Of a stretch of DNA of 64,000 bases, positions 23,269 through 33,412 are shown one piece after another; the first letter of the stretch is position 1; each line of letters opens with the position of its first letter. The DNA comes from Prochloraceae cyanobacterium PL24a_bin.78 (lineage in GTDB: Bacteria > Cyanobacteriota > Cyanobacteriia > Cyanobacteriales > JANQIW01). The position numbers and the translations under genes are program-made. Location: positions 1 through 64,000 of the forward strand of contig JANQIW010000119.1 in assembly GCA_028281945.1 (NCBI GenBank), written 5' to 3'. Below the pieces are notes generated by a model. It did no database searches and was not told where the DNA came from. It saw nothing but the letters and a program-made list of their open reading frames with translations.

Positions 23269-26200
23269 TTAATTATCTATCTCTGATAACAATTTAGCTA
23301 TGGTTTCTTTAATCCAATCTTGATTGAAAATGGATTGATAGATGGGGTTATTAACTTTGAGAGTATATTGCTGTTTGACTACTAATCCAGATAAGAGTAG
23401 TTCTCTTTCATCTAAACTATCTGTTACTTGTGTTTCTTTTCCAAGAAGAATTTTTTCATAAAGTTGTAGTAAATTTATAGGATTTCTTCCTCCTCTAAGA
23501 AGACGATCGCGAATTGTTTTCAAATGTTGGGGATCATCTTGAAACTCCCAGTTATCGATAATTTTATCATATATTAGATTTTTGATCCATTGTGATTCTT
23601 GGTTAATCGGAATATCAAAAGAACTATTATATAGTATAGAGCATATTTTTTGGGTCAAAAAAGGTTGTCCATTAGTCCAATATATAATTTCTTGTAATAA
23701 AACTTGAGGATTATCTACTTTTTCTTTTAAACCACCTAATAAAGGTTGGGCTTCGTGTACTCCAAAACCACTTAATTCGATTGCTTGACCAATATTAAAA
23801 GGAGTTTTCCGTGGATCTGTAATTAACTCGGAAGGAGTAGCTACACCAAAGAAAGAAAAGGTTAAACGCTGATAATCTGGATTAATACTGCGCTGATTGT
23901 AGAAGGAGCGAACGAGAGCAAAAAAGTCCCCGACGGGAAATTCTAATGATAAAACTGTATCAATTTCATCAAGGAAGATAGCAATAGGTTTTGGTGTTGT
24001 GTCATTTTCGAGATCTGCGGTTTTGGTTATGGTAAGAATCTCCTCAACCAATTCTGTTAAACGTTGTAGAGGGGAAATATCTAATCTTTCACTCCACCAT
24101 TTTTTAAATTTTACTGGTGGCATTAATTTAAAGCTTCGCCGTAATTCAGAAGCCATACCTTTGTACCATTGTTCTAAGTTGACACTATCACTACCCATTT
24201 GAGTTAAATCAATAGTGGCACAATGCCATCCTTCTTGTTGAAGGATTCCCATCATTCGTACCATTAAACTTGATTTACCCATTTGTCTAGAATTGAGTAT
24301 GTAACAATAATCTCCTCGCTGTAATGCTTGATAAAAATATCGATCGGCAAAACGGACTACATATGTAGCGGCATTTTTAGGTAAACTTCCCCCTACTTTA
24401 TATTCAAATTTTACTTGGTTATTTTCACTTTCCTTGAGGGAAAGATTTTCAAAAACTAACTTCTCTTGGGTTTGTTTGAGTATTTTTACCGTTTGCTCTA
24501 ATTCTTTAGTGCGTTCTTTGATTTTTGCATCTAGTTGTTGATTTAACTGTTTTAATTCAGAATACAGACGAGAATTTTCAATAGAAATTGCAGCTTGTGA
24601 GGAAACTATTTCCAATAATTTTACTCTATCTGGGGTAAAGGCTTGGGGCATTAGATTATTTTCCAAGTAAATAATTCCTTTTATTTTCCCTCCATCTACT
24701 AAAGGAAAACACATAACCGATAAAGGTTTGACTGAAATTATATAATCATCCTTAATAAACTGACCTGCTTTAGTTGCATCATTGAGAACGACCTCTTTTT
24801 GAGTATGCATAACATAATGAACTATACCTTCTGAAACTAATTTCTTTCTTGTAATGGGATCTATGCGATCTAATGGTATAGATTCTAGAATTTTTACGTG
24901 ATTCCCATCTACTTTTGCTTCTGCTTCAGCTTCAATATTCCAATTAATTTCTTGTGTGTCTGGTAAATCAATTTGTGAAGGTAAAATTAAAAAAGCTTTT
25001 TGAGCACCTGCATTTTCAATGAGAATTTTCATTAGTTTGGAGAGCAATTTTTCTAAAACAATTTCTTCAGTTATGGCTTGAGAAGCTTTAATTACTGTAT
25101 TTAAATCTAGACCTTCTTTTTGATCTCCATGAGTACTAGGAATAGTATTTAATAGATTTGGATTGGTACTTCTGACTAAAAATTGACCATATTTTAATTC
25201 TAATTGTTTTACTTTAACTATTGCACCCCAAAGACTATAACAATGACGAGCATTTTTAAGGTAATATTCACCTATTTTTTTTCTGTTAATGGAATAATAA
25301 AATTGAGCTGCTCTTTCATAAGCAATAGCTTCATCTTGGCGAAATTCTTGTTGAGAAGCTCCTGTAATTGCTCGATCGTAATAATCCATTGCTGTCAATT
25401 CTTCTTGTTGAAATCTGGCTATTTCTGCTTGGATTAAATAATATTTATGTTGATAATTTTTAGGAGAATATTTTGCCCATTTTGCCATATATTCTTGATT
25501 TAAAAATACTATTTCTAAAAGCTGTTGTTTATCTAATTGATTATCTTCAAAACAGAGAGCTAGAAGAGTTAAAGAATAATAGAAATAAAAAGGTACTGTT
25601 ACTAAATAAGAGGCACAACTTAGGGTATATTCTTGACTATTTTTTCCCCAATCATAGGCTTTTTGGTAATCGTTATTAATGTAAGCTAATGCTATTTTGT
25701 TTAAGTAAATAGTAAAGAGAAACCATTGATTATTAGTTGCAAGAGAATTGTGAATTAAGCGATCTTCTTCTTCTTGAGTTTCTCCTGCAATCAAATAATA
25801 ATTTTCTTTATTAGGATTGCTTAAACTAAAGATAAATTGTTCAAAAAGATTAATATACAAAGCAGCATATTCTTGCTGATACTTAACAATAAAACTTTTA
25901 TATTTTTGATATTCAGAAATTAGTTGATCAAGAGGATATCCAGAAAAAGTCAAACATAAACAATAGCCTATCCCACAATAACTAGCATTTTCTAAATCCC
26001 CAGTTTCTAATCCAATTTGCACTCCTTTTTGTAATCCTTCAACAATTTCTGGATCTTTAATTGATTCTTGCCAAGGGCGCACAAAGGCATAACAATGATG
26101 CAAAACTAAGGTTTTAAAATCTTGAACTTGCTTTTCAAATTTATCTAAAAGTTTTAATGATAATTGTCCAAATTTATAGCCAGATTCAATATCTTTTTTC

Positions 26201-29130
26201 AAACCACATAAAAACATTCCATAAAAGGTATAGACTCCAGCAGCATGAGGAGAATTTCCATTTTTAAGGCAAAGATTGATGCCAGTTAGAGTTACTAAAG
26301 AAAATAATTGTGGACCTAAAATCATAGCATCCGTACTAATATTTAATAAGATTCTAATGGCTGCTAATTTATAATCTTCTTTCATTTCAGGAAGATTAAT
26401 TAAACTATCAATAGATTTTTGATTTAAGGATAATTCTATTTCTTGTTGTAGTTTGTCGATTTCTTTTTGGAGTGCTTCTGGTGTTTCTTTTTGAGGTAAA
26501 TCAACCCCTAATTCTGTGAGAACTTTTCTGGCAGTATCTATTACTAATTGTAATTGGAGTTGAGCGTGATAGGATTGTAGTTGTAACTCGTAAACTTTAA
26601 CTTTATCGAGAATAGTTTTTGCTTTTTTAAAAACAATTTCTGAGAGGTTTTGAGCTTCTTCAAATTGTACATTTAGAAACAAAACTTCTATAGTTTCTAT
26701 ATGCAAATCTAAGGTTAAACTATATAGATTTTTCCAAGAATCTGATGGTAGTAAATCTAATCCTGTTTGAAAATATTTAACAGCTAATTCATAAGCAGTT
26801 GAAGATTTTGCTTTTTTTCCAGCGGTTAAATTTAATCCTACTAAAGTGATTATTTCGGAGAAACAAACTATTAATTCTTTGCCTTTATTAAAATGATTAA
26901 CTATCTCAAAAACTTTATCTTCTAAACCCTCACCTCTTTGATTATTTAAGATTTGATTCTCTAGTAATAATCTGCCAACTTGAAGATGAATTTCTTTTTG
27001 GAGATCGTCTGATATTAAAGAATAAGCAGCTTCTTGAATACGATCGTGTAAAAATTTATGGGGAAAATCATCAAAACTTCTGAGATGATTGTCTGTTACT
27101 GAAGTTATATCTTTTTCTTTAAAAAGAGGGATTTTGTAATTTTCATTAAGAGGTAAAATGAATCTTTCTTTTACTGCTTCCCATAATTCTTTAGCAGTGG
27201 TTGAGAGGGATTTACCATTGACTATGGCTAAAATTTTTAAATCAAATCTATTACCAATACAGGCAGCTAATTTAAGAATATTTTGGATTTTCTCATCTAA
27301 TTTTTCAATTTTTTTGATGGTTAAATCAACCACATTATCAGTAATTCCTACTTTATTAATTTTATCAATATCCCATTGCCAAGTACTAGAATTATGATTA
27401 AAGGAAATCAATTGGTTGTTATACAAATATTGAAGTAATTGGGTTAAAAAGAAAGGATTGCCATTGGTTTTTTCAAATAACAATTCAGCTAAAGCAAGGG
27501 AATTTCCTAAAGAACAATTCAGGGTGTCAGCAATTAATTTATTTACACAATTTATGTTTAAAGGTTCAAGTTGAATTTTGAGCAATCGATGACCAACTTT
27601 TTTCTCAAGATTATTCAACATTAACATGACGGGATGGATTGAATTTACTTCATTATCTCGATATGCACAGATCGTTAAACAATACTCAAGTTCATTATCA
27701 CTAATAATTAGCTCTATTAATTTTAAAGAATCCCCATCTGCCCATTGTAAATCATCTAAAAAAATGAATAAAGGATGTTCTTTGTTTGTAAAAACTTTAA
27801 TAAATTTTTGAAAATATAAATTAAATCTATTTTGAGATTCATTAGAATTCAACTTAGGAATATCTGGTTGTTCACCGATAATTAGTTCTAATTCAGGAAT
27901 CACTTCTATAATAACTTGAGTATTATTAGAGAGAGCATCTTGAAGTTTGTTTTTCCAAATAGCTAAATTAGCTTCACTTTCACTGAGCAATTGCTTAATT
28001 AATTCTTGAAATGCTTGAATAATAGCTCCATAGGGAATATCTCGTTTTAATTGATCGAATTTACCAGAAATAAAAAAGCCATGTTCTTCTGTAATATCCT
28101 TATGAACTTCATTTACTAATACTGATTTTCCAATACCTGAATATCCTGAAACTAAGATCAATTCCCTGTTTCCTTGAGTGATTCTTTTTACAGCATCCCG
28201 TAATTCTTTAACTTGTATTTCTCGGCCGTAAAGGTTTTGAGAAATTTGGAATTTCTCAGATATATCATGATTACCTAGAGAAAATTCTTTGATTTTCCCT
28301 TCACTTTCTATTTGATCTAAACATAATTGTAGATCAATTTTTAAGCCTTTAGCATTTTGATATCTTTTTTCTGGAGTTTTTTCCATTAGTTTCATTATAA
28401 TATCTGAAACAGTTTTTACTCCAGATGAATCTTTAATAAAAAAATAGGGAGGAATAGGATTTTTAGCCAAATGGCAATGGATCAAATCCATAGGAGATGT
28501 TGCTTGAAAAGGTAATTTTTTACTAAGAATTTGATAAAATGTTACTCCTAGTGAATAAAAATCGCTTCGATAATCAATGGAACGATTCATTCTTCCCGTT
28601 TGTTCTGGTGAAATATATGGTAAAGTTCCTTCTAAACGTTCAACAGGACAAAAACCTAAGTTTTCTTGAGATAAAATGGTGGAAATACCAAAATCAATAA
28701 TTTTAAGTTCTTGCTTTTCCCAACAATAAACTATATTAGAGGGATTAATATCTTTATGAATAATATTGGCGGCATGAATTTCTCCTAAACTTTCAACTAT
28801 TTTGATCGCAATCTTGAGAAACTCTGGGATATTAAATTGGTATTCTTTTAAAATTTCTGTTAAAGAAATTCCTCCAAAATCCTCGAAAATTAAGACTAAA
28901 CTATTTTTATATTTCTCTAAACCATAAACTTGAATAATTCCTTGTCCTTGGAAATTCTTGATAATTTCATATTCTTGTTGATATCTTGTTAGTTGAGCTG
29001 GAGTTGGATATTCTTCTTGAAGAAATTTCAAAATTACTGGTTCATCATCCTTCTTGCGAACTGCTTTATAAACAATTGATGAATTGCTTTCACATATTTT
29101 TTTGCCAATTTTATATCCTTTTAAGAGCAT
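23269..29130 (-). CDS. Giant Ser/Thr kinase / AAA / GAF / AAA-like hybrid signalling protein
   Basis: A 1953-residue multidomain protein. Residues 6-275 are a Hanks-type kinase, with Lys35, HKDINPSN (127 as catalytic Asp, HKD for HRD) and IIDFG (146), so it should be active. From about 295 an AAA_16-type ATPase has the Walker A VSGYSGIGKS near 328, followed by an ATPase/helical-repeat region to about 1290. A GAF domain covers about 1370-1520, then a coiled coil with QLDAKIKERTKELEQTVKIL. In many cyanobacterial relatives this coil leads into a histidine kinase. Here a second nucleotide-binding domain follows (about 1580-1950), with Walker A LNSRQMGKSSL near 1613 and FLDEIDTVL, resembling AAA_35-type domains. 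It lies 32 bases after the amidohydrolase gene on the same strand. Its input and targets are unknown. Confidence 0.88.
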   Translation of the reverse strand: MLLKGYKIGKKICESNSSIVYKAVRKKDDEPVILKFLQEEYPTPAQLTRYQQEYEIIKNFQGQGIIQVYGLEKYKNSLVLIFEDFGGISLTEILKEYQFNIPEFLKIAIKIVESLGEIHAANIIHKDINPSNIVYCWEKQELKIIDFGISTILSQENLGFCPVERLEGTLPYISPEQTGRMNRSIDYRSDFYSLGVTFYQILSKKLPFQATSPMDLIHCHLAKNPIPPYFFIKDSSGVKTVSDIIMKLMEKTPEKRYQNAKGLKIDLQLCLDQIESEGKIKEFSLGNHDISEKFQISQNLYGREIQVKELRDAVKRITQGNRELILVSGYSGIGKSVLVNEVHKDITEEHGFFISGKFDQLKRDIPYGAIIQAFQELIKQLLSESEANLAIWKNKLQDALSNNTQVIIEVIPELELIIGEQPDIPKLNSNESQNRFNLYFQKFIKVFTNKEHPLFIFLDDLQWADGDSLKLIELIISDNELEYCLTICAYRDNEVNSIHPVMLMLNNLEKKVGHRLLKIQLEPLNINCVNKLIADTLNCSLGNSLALAELLFEKTNGNPFFLTQLLQYLYNNQLISFNHNSSTWQWDIDKINKVGITDNVVDLTIKKIEKLDEKIQNILKLAACIGNRFDLKILAIVNGKSLSTTAKELWEAVKERFILPLNENYKIPLFKEKDITSVTDNHLRSFDDFPHKFLHDRIQEAAYSLISDDLQKEIHLQVGRLLLENQILNNQRGEGLEDKVFEIVNHFNKGKELIVCFSEIITLVGLNLTAGKKAKSSTAYELAVKYFQTGLDLLPSDSWKNLYSLTLDLHIETIEVLFLNVQFEEAQNLSEIVFKKAKTILDKVKVYELQLQSYHAQLQLQLVIDTARKVLTELGVDLPQKETPEALQKEIDKLQQEIELSLNQKSIDSLINLPEMKEDYKLAAIRILLNISTDAMILGPQLFSLVTLTGINLCLKNGNSPHAAGVYTFYGMFLCGLKKDIESGYKFGQLSLKLLDKFEKQVQDFKTLVLHHCYAFVRPWQESIKDPEIVEGLQKGVQIGLETGDLENASYCGIGYCLCLTFSGYPLDQLISEYQKYKSFIVKYQQEYAALYINLFEQFIFSLSNPNKENYYLIAGETQEEEDRLIHNSLATNNQWFLFTIYLNKIALAYINNDYQKAYDWGKNSQEYTLSCASYLVTVPFYFYYSLTLLALCFEDNQLDKQQLLEIVFLNQEYMAKWAKYSPKNYQHKYYLIQAEIARFQQEELTAMDYYDRAITGASQQEFRQDEAIAYERAAQFYYSINRKKIGEYYLKNARHCYSLWGAIVKVKQLELKYGQFLVRSTNPNLLNTIPSTHGDQKEGLDLNTVIKASQAITEEIVLEKLLSKLMKILIENAGAQKAFLILPSQIDLPDTQEINWNIEAEAEAKVDGNHVKILESIPLDRIDPITRKKLVSEGIVHYVMHTQKEVVLNDATKAGQFIKDDYIISVKPLSVMCFPLVDGGKIKGIIYLENNLMPQAFTPDRVKLLEIVSSQAAISIENSRLYSELKQLNQQLDAKIKERTKELEQTVKILKQTQEKLVFENLSLKESENNQVKFEYKVGGSLPKNAATYVVRFADRYFYQALQRGDYCYILNSRQMGKSSLMVRMMGILQQEGWHCATIDLTQMGSDSVNLEQWYKGMASELRRSFKLMPPVKFKKWWSERLDISPLQRLTELVEEILTITKTADLENDTTPKPIAIFLDEIDTVLSLEFPVGDFFALVRSFYNQRSINPDYQRLTFSFFGVATPSELITDPRKTPFNIGQAIELSGFGVHEAQPLLGGLKEKVDNPQVLLQEIIYWTNGQPFLTQKICSILYNSSFDIPINQESQWIKNLIYDKIIDNWEFQDDPQHLKTIRDRLLRGGRNPINLLQLYEKILLGKETQVTDSLDERELLLSGLVVKQQYTLKVNNPIYQSIFNQDWIKETIAKLLSEIDN

Positions 29131-29162
29131 CTTAATCCCTCTTCTCTTTGTCTTTTATTCTT

Positions 29163-30254
29163 TTATGCTTTACATTCTAATCCATAGTAATAAGCTGAAT
29201 TATCCCAAAGGATTTTTTTAACAATAGAAGGTGAAAGTTGCTGATCAAGATTGGCTGCTTGGGTAACAACATTAGGTTTATGATCCATATGAGGATAATC
29301 TGAACCAAAAAATAAACGATCTTTACCAATTAATTCAATTGCTTTATCTAAATAAGGCTCTGATGAATCTATTTCGATAAAACATTGACGACGAAAATAT
29401 TCCGAAGGTTTCATTTTGACAGTATCTTTCACTTCCCAATACAAACTATCATACTCTTCATCTAGTCGCCATAACCAATAAATCGCCCAACCGCAACCTG
29501 ATTCTAAAAATGCAATTTTCAAATTAGGATATCTTTCTAATACTCCTCCTTCAATCAATGCTAACAAAGCCATCATCTGTTCCATAGGATGAGAACAAGA
29601 ATGAAGAGCAAACCTACTATTAAATCGATCGGCTCCTGTAGTAGGTAAAAGTGAATGACTACCTTCATGAATTCCGATTCCTATACCTAACTCTTCACAT
29701 TTGGCCCAAAAATCCTCATAAGCTGGATCACTTAACATTCTACCTTTTACTGGATTGGGGCGTAAATAAACCGTTTTCCAGCCAAACTCCGCAATTCTCA
29801 ATAATTCTGATACCATTGCCTCTGGTTGATGAAGACTAATTGCTCCCACTCCTTTTAATATTTCTGGCTGATAACTACAAAAATCCCGCAACCAATTATT
29901 ATAAGCCCGAGCAAATGCTCCTGCTACATCAGGGGACATACTATCAATGGCTAACAACCAAGAAGCATAAGTAGGATAAATAAAACAGATATCTATTCCC
30001 ATTTTTTTCATGGCTTGCACATGAGATGGAGGATCAAATCCAGAAAGAGCAGAGATGGGGTGAGATTTTAAAATTTGTTTTTGACCTTCTTTTAACACCA
30101 ACTCGGATACTTTTTCGGTTATTTTTTCTCCTTTAATAGTCATATCTGGTGCAGGGGCATATTCTTTAAATTCATGCTCTAAATATTTTTCCCACATACT
30201 AGGTGGCTCGTATACGTGAGAATCTGCATCTATAATTTTATATCCGTTTAGCAT
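29163..30254 (-). CDS. Amidohydrolase-2 family metal-dependent hydrolase
   Basis: A 363-residue TIM-barrel amidohydrolase. It begins YKIIDADSHVYEPPSMW, where D-x-DSHV replaces the more usual DxHxH metal-binding start, and ends with RLFFGSDYPHMDH, the last metal ligand region. The middle contains GIHEGSHSLLP and EQMMALLALIEGGVLERYPN, as in decarboxylase-like members of this family. The substrate is unknown. It is 50 bases downstream of the YcaO gene and 32 bases upstream of the giant kinase gene on the same strand, so it may be part of a biosynthetic operon, for example removing a leader or altering a side chain; that is inference. Confidence 0.85.
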   Translation of the reverse strand: MLNGYKIIDADSHVYEPPSMWEKYLEHEFKEYAPAPDMTIKGEKITEKVSELVLKEGQKQILKSHPISALSGFDPPSHVQAMKKMGIDICFIYPTYASWLLAIDSMSPDVAGAFARAYNNWLRDFCSYQPEILKGVGAISLHQPEAMVSELLRIAEFGWKTVYLRPNPVKGRMLSDPAYEDFWAKCEELGIGIGIHEGSHSLLPTTGADRFNSRFALHSCSHPMEQMMALLALIEGGVLERYPNLKIAFLESGCGWAIYWLWRLDEEYDSLYWEVKDTVKMKPSEYFRRQCFIEIDSSEPYLDKAIELIGKDRLFFGSDYPHMDHKPNVVTQAANLDQQLSPSIVKKILWDNSAYYYGLECKA

Positions 30255-30304
30255 AAACTTTTAAGACTTAATTTTATTCTTGATTGTTAATTATTAATTG
30301 CTCT

Positions 30305-32611
30305 TTACATCCACATAGGGAAAGGATTGAGTTGATTTTCTGGGATTGCTTCTTGTAGCCAACCCATGGTTACTGGAACTTCATAAAGTCTACCTGGTGC
30401 TAATCTTTTCCAAAAATGACGCATTCCTGGAATAATTACTTTAACTACAGATAAACCAATATCAGGACGAGTTTGATCCAAGACTAGCATTTCCATTCCT
30501 GATAACTCAACTACTTGCTGACATAACTTAACATCATCAAGCAAATCATCACTCCAAACCCGAGGATAATCACTTTGTTTTTTCACTTCTTGAGAATCAT
30601 CAGGAACTAAATAGGAATGATTTTCTATGGTAGCAGATTTCCACCATTCAATGGCTAAAAGATCATGACATAAATATTGAGTTGTACCATCACGATTAGT
30701 ATTCAAAACTCCGGGGAGAATTTGATTTACCTCTGTTAAAGCTCTTTTAATGGCAAGTTTCGAGTCTAAATGGGTGCCATAACCTAAGACAATATCCTCT
30801 ACTTCTCGATGGATTCTACGGGTAATAGCGGCAAAGGTAGGAATTTTTAAATCGCTGGTAATATCCAATACCCAAATTTCTCGATTAAGATTTTTATAGT
30901 AAGCTTGTATTTCTTGGAAATAGGGTTCATCAAAACTATCTAAATCAACCAAAGGTTTTCTGAGACGATTATACCACCAAATGGCCACACTATCTCGCTC
31001 TACTAATTCCATAAAACCCTGGAGAATGGCTTCTTCCATGGTATTTCCTGCGGCACTACCATTTGTATCTGACCAACATTGGGGATCTGGTAAATTTGGA
31101 TAACCATGATAACAGTATGCTGTGGGTAAATATTTAAATTCTTGTTCCGTTAAAGACCAAACAGGAGTCCATTCTATTTCTCGATCTTCTTCAAAAGGAT
31201 GGGGAACTTTTTGCATATTGGAAGGACATTTAGTATTCCATTCAAGACGATTTTGGTATTGAAAATCGCTAAAATTCATACACTTGTTAGGATGAATAGC
31301 TCTATCTCCTAATTTTTGATAGGTAGATGTTTGACGAGGTTCATCACCTTGAAACACTCCGGAATAACGCTCAATAGCTTCACCAAAAGCACTAGCGGCG
31401 GCTTGAGAATCGGTTTGGCCTTTGCCAGCACTTCTGCCTGTAATATTTTGTCGAAGGGAATCAAGATTATCTAGATGGGATAAATAATGATGTTTGGCAA
31501 CATAAGTATGATTAATTTGTTGTATGGGATTAGATACTTTAGTTAATTCCCTAATAACTCCTGTAATCTGACTAATATGTTGATTATATTTACTGAGAGT
31601 TTCTTGAGGTAAACAAGAACGATGTCCTCCGTCAGTGATAAATTTTTTCTGACAACTTGCTAAAATAATAGGTTTGCTGATGCTTGCTTGAAGAGTAGGA
31701 TTTCCACAACTAGGGCATTGAGGACGTTTAATCAGGGGATGAGTTTGACTTTGTAACATGAGAGTATCATAAGTCAGTAAAGTTCCCTTTAATTGTGGAT
31801 TTTCCCCCATGATAACATATTTTAATACTTCAGTAGCTGCCATGGATAACCCAGTTTGGGATGTGGAAGAAAGAATTTCTTGAGGCGGAGTTAAAGAAGA
31901 GGAAGAAATTGTTGTAGAGGTATTCTTTTGATGTTGTCTTTGGATAAATGCAGCCACAGGGCGATTCTGATGGAGTCTTTGGGCGAGACATTCCCAACAA
32001 CCGGTAGTTTCAGGATGAAAAATGGGTCCTAACCAGATAATTGTGCCGACTGGTTTAACTAACATCCAAGGGCGTTGGTTTTCTAAGGCGTTTTGATTAA
32101 TAGTTGCCAATTCTTCATGGAGATAATCATCCGTTAAAACTATCTCGAAATCTCCTGAATCTGCGATTTGAATGCCGAGAGATTCAAGTTGAGTTATGAA
32201 ATCTGCTGCTGAAATAGAGCTAAGACTTTTAACACTTACGGTAGTTTTTTGTAAATTTTGATAAGCAACATTAGGATCTATATTTAAATGACTAGCAAAT
32301 ATGGCTAAAGAAGAGGGGATCTCCTGAGTATTTTCCATTAAATATCCTTGTTGAGCCATTTGCCCTATGGCTGTAAAAGTAGTTAGTCCTACTGTCATTA
32401 ATTCTTGGGGGGATGATTTTGCTGATCCTAATTGGGGCATTATTTCTTCGATTATTTCATCACTGGTGCGACTTCCATCCATTTTTGACATTAATACTTT
32501 ATAAGGATATTCCTGTAGAAAAAGAGATTCTCGTTCACTCAATAAAAATATTCCTACTGATTCTACTGAAGTTACTTGGTAACGAGGGTTAATTTTGGGC
32601 TTATTTAACAT
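30305..32611 (-). CDS. Fused TOMM cyclodehydratase (leader-binding E1-like domain + YcaO)
   Basis: A 768-residue fusion of the two parts of an azoline-forming cyclodehydratase. Residues 1-330 are an E1-ubiquitin-activating-like, leader-peptide-binding region with paired zinc cysteines in GCWEC and QCPSC. Residues about 370-768 are a YcaO domain with the ATP-binding segments SAGKGQTDSQAAASAFGEAI and EEAILQGFMELVERDSVAIW. The protein ends in NPFPMWM, reminiscent of the proline-rich C-terminus needed for catalysis in azoline-forming YcaO enzymes. Such enzymes cyclise Cys, Ser or Thr of a ribosomal precursor using ATP. The two precursor-like genes lie just upstream on the same strand. No FMN dehydrogenase is seen, so the product may stay at the azoline level or be oxidised by an enzyme encoded elsewhere. 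Confidence 0.9.
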   Translation of the reverse strand: MLNKPKINPRYQVTSVESVGIFLLSERESLFLQEYPYKVLMSKMDGSRTSDEIIEEIMPQLGSAKSSPQELMTVGLTTFTAIGQMAQQGYLMENTQEIPSSLAIFASHLNIDPNVAYQNLQKTTVSVKSLSSISAADFITQLESLGIQIADSGDFEIVLTDDYLHEELATINQNALENQRPWMLVKPVGTIIWLGPIFHPETTGCWECLAQRLHQNRPVAAFIQRQHQKNTSTTISSSSLTPPQEILSSTSQTGLSMAATEVLKYVIMGENPQLKGTLLTYDTLMLQSQTHPLIKRPQCPSCGNPTLQASISKPIILASCQKKFITDGGHRSCLPQETLSKYNQHISQITGVIRELTKVSNPIQQINHTYVAKHHYLSHLDNLDSLRQNITGRSAGKGQTDSQAAASAFGEAIERYSGVFQGDEPRQTSTYQKLGDRAIHPNKCMNFSDFQYQNRLEWNTKCPSNMQKVPHPFEEDREIEWTPVWSLTEQEFKYLPTAYCYHGYPNLPDPQCWSDTNGSAAGNTMEEAILQGFMELVERDSVAIWWYNRLRKPLVDLDSFDEPYFQEIQAYYKNLNREIWVLDITSDLKIPTFAAITRRIHREVEDIVLGYGTHLDSKLAIKRALTEVNQILPGVLNTNRDGTTQYLCHDLLAIEWWKSATIENHSYLVPDDSQEVKKQSDYPRVWSDDLLDDVKLCQQVVELSGMEMLVLDQTRPDIGLSVVKVIIPGMRHFWKRLAPGRLYEVPVTMGWLQEAIPENQLNPFPMWM

Positions 32612-32742
32612 AAAAATTTACTATTTATATTATTTTTTTAGTGTAAGAAAAAAATAAGGGTAAACTTTATTTAGATAGTTTACCACTTTTTATCGATGAT
32701 CGTCATAATATTTTTAGATCATTCGGTAACTTGATGCTACAA

Positions 32743-33246
32743 TTAACAGCTTGTCAAAGGAACAAACATATTAGGTACAGCAGGAAGCTTAGTGTCATAA
32801 GGATTGTTTAACCAGTTTTCGCAAGTTAAAATCCATTGCTCTAACACTGGAGTTGGTAGAGAGATGGTGGTAGGGCGAGGAGCAAAAGGAATTTTCCAAA
32901 CGAAACGAATGGGCTGATTAAGAGCAGCATCTAAAATTACATCGGGAAGAATTGCCCCACAATAGCTTTGAGGATCTAGGATTGGAGTTACAACCTCTTC
33001 AGAGATGTTAATTCCACGAGCATAAAGTGCTTCTCTAACGGTTTTTCCTTTTTCTAGATCTGATAAAAATAATGCCCCATCAGCATATTTTTTAGAGTCT
33101 GCTGTCTCTTCATATAGCCATACTTCACTAATTAATTTAGAGATTTTGACAATGAGAGTTCGGAAATGAATTCCAAATGCACCATAAGGGCCTGATTCTC
33201 CACCGGGACAAGGGGGAATTCTTTCTTGTTCGTTGTTGAGTGCCAT
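32743..33246 (-). CDS. Putative TOMM/RiPP precursor-like protein, copy A
   Basis: A 167-residue protein, nearly identical to its upstream neighbour (33413-33919). The N-terminus has a Gly/Pro-rich IPPCPGGESGPYGAFG stretch, the middle is a well-ordered helical segment (KISKLISEVWLYEETADSKK), and the chain ends VPNMFVPLTSC. Paired proteins of this size next to a YcaO cyclodehydratase match what I remember as the two-chain TOMM natural product family; I could not check this. Candidate residues for heterocycle formation are the terminal Thr-Ser-Cys and the Cys in the N-terminal PPCPGG, which copy B lacks. Where the core lies is not evident. It could instead be a partner enzyme rather than a substrate. 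Confidence 0.65.
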   Translation of the reverse strand: MALNNEQERIPPCPGGESGPYGAFGIHFRTLIVKISKLISEVWLYEETADSKKYADGALFLSDLEKGKTVREALYARGINISEEVVTPILDPQSYCGAILPDVILDAALNQPIRFVWKIPFAPRPTTISLPTPVLEQWILTCENWLNNPYDTKLPAVPNMFVPLTSC

Positions 33247-33412
33247 TTTTTTGTCTCCTTTAGTTTTTTGGGTTTACTAGTGTATTGATTTTTAAAAGCG
33301 TTGATGAAATTATCATCTGAGAGAATCTTTCTTTTCAATCATCTTAATATTTAAGTTGAAATTTCTCTCATTTTTAATTATTTCATAACTCATTCCTTAA
33401 TGCTATCTTTCT

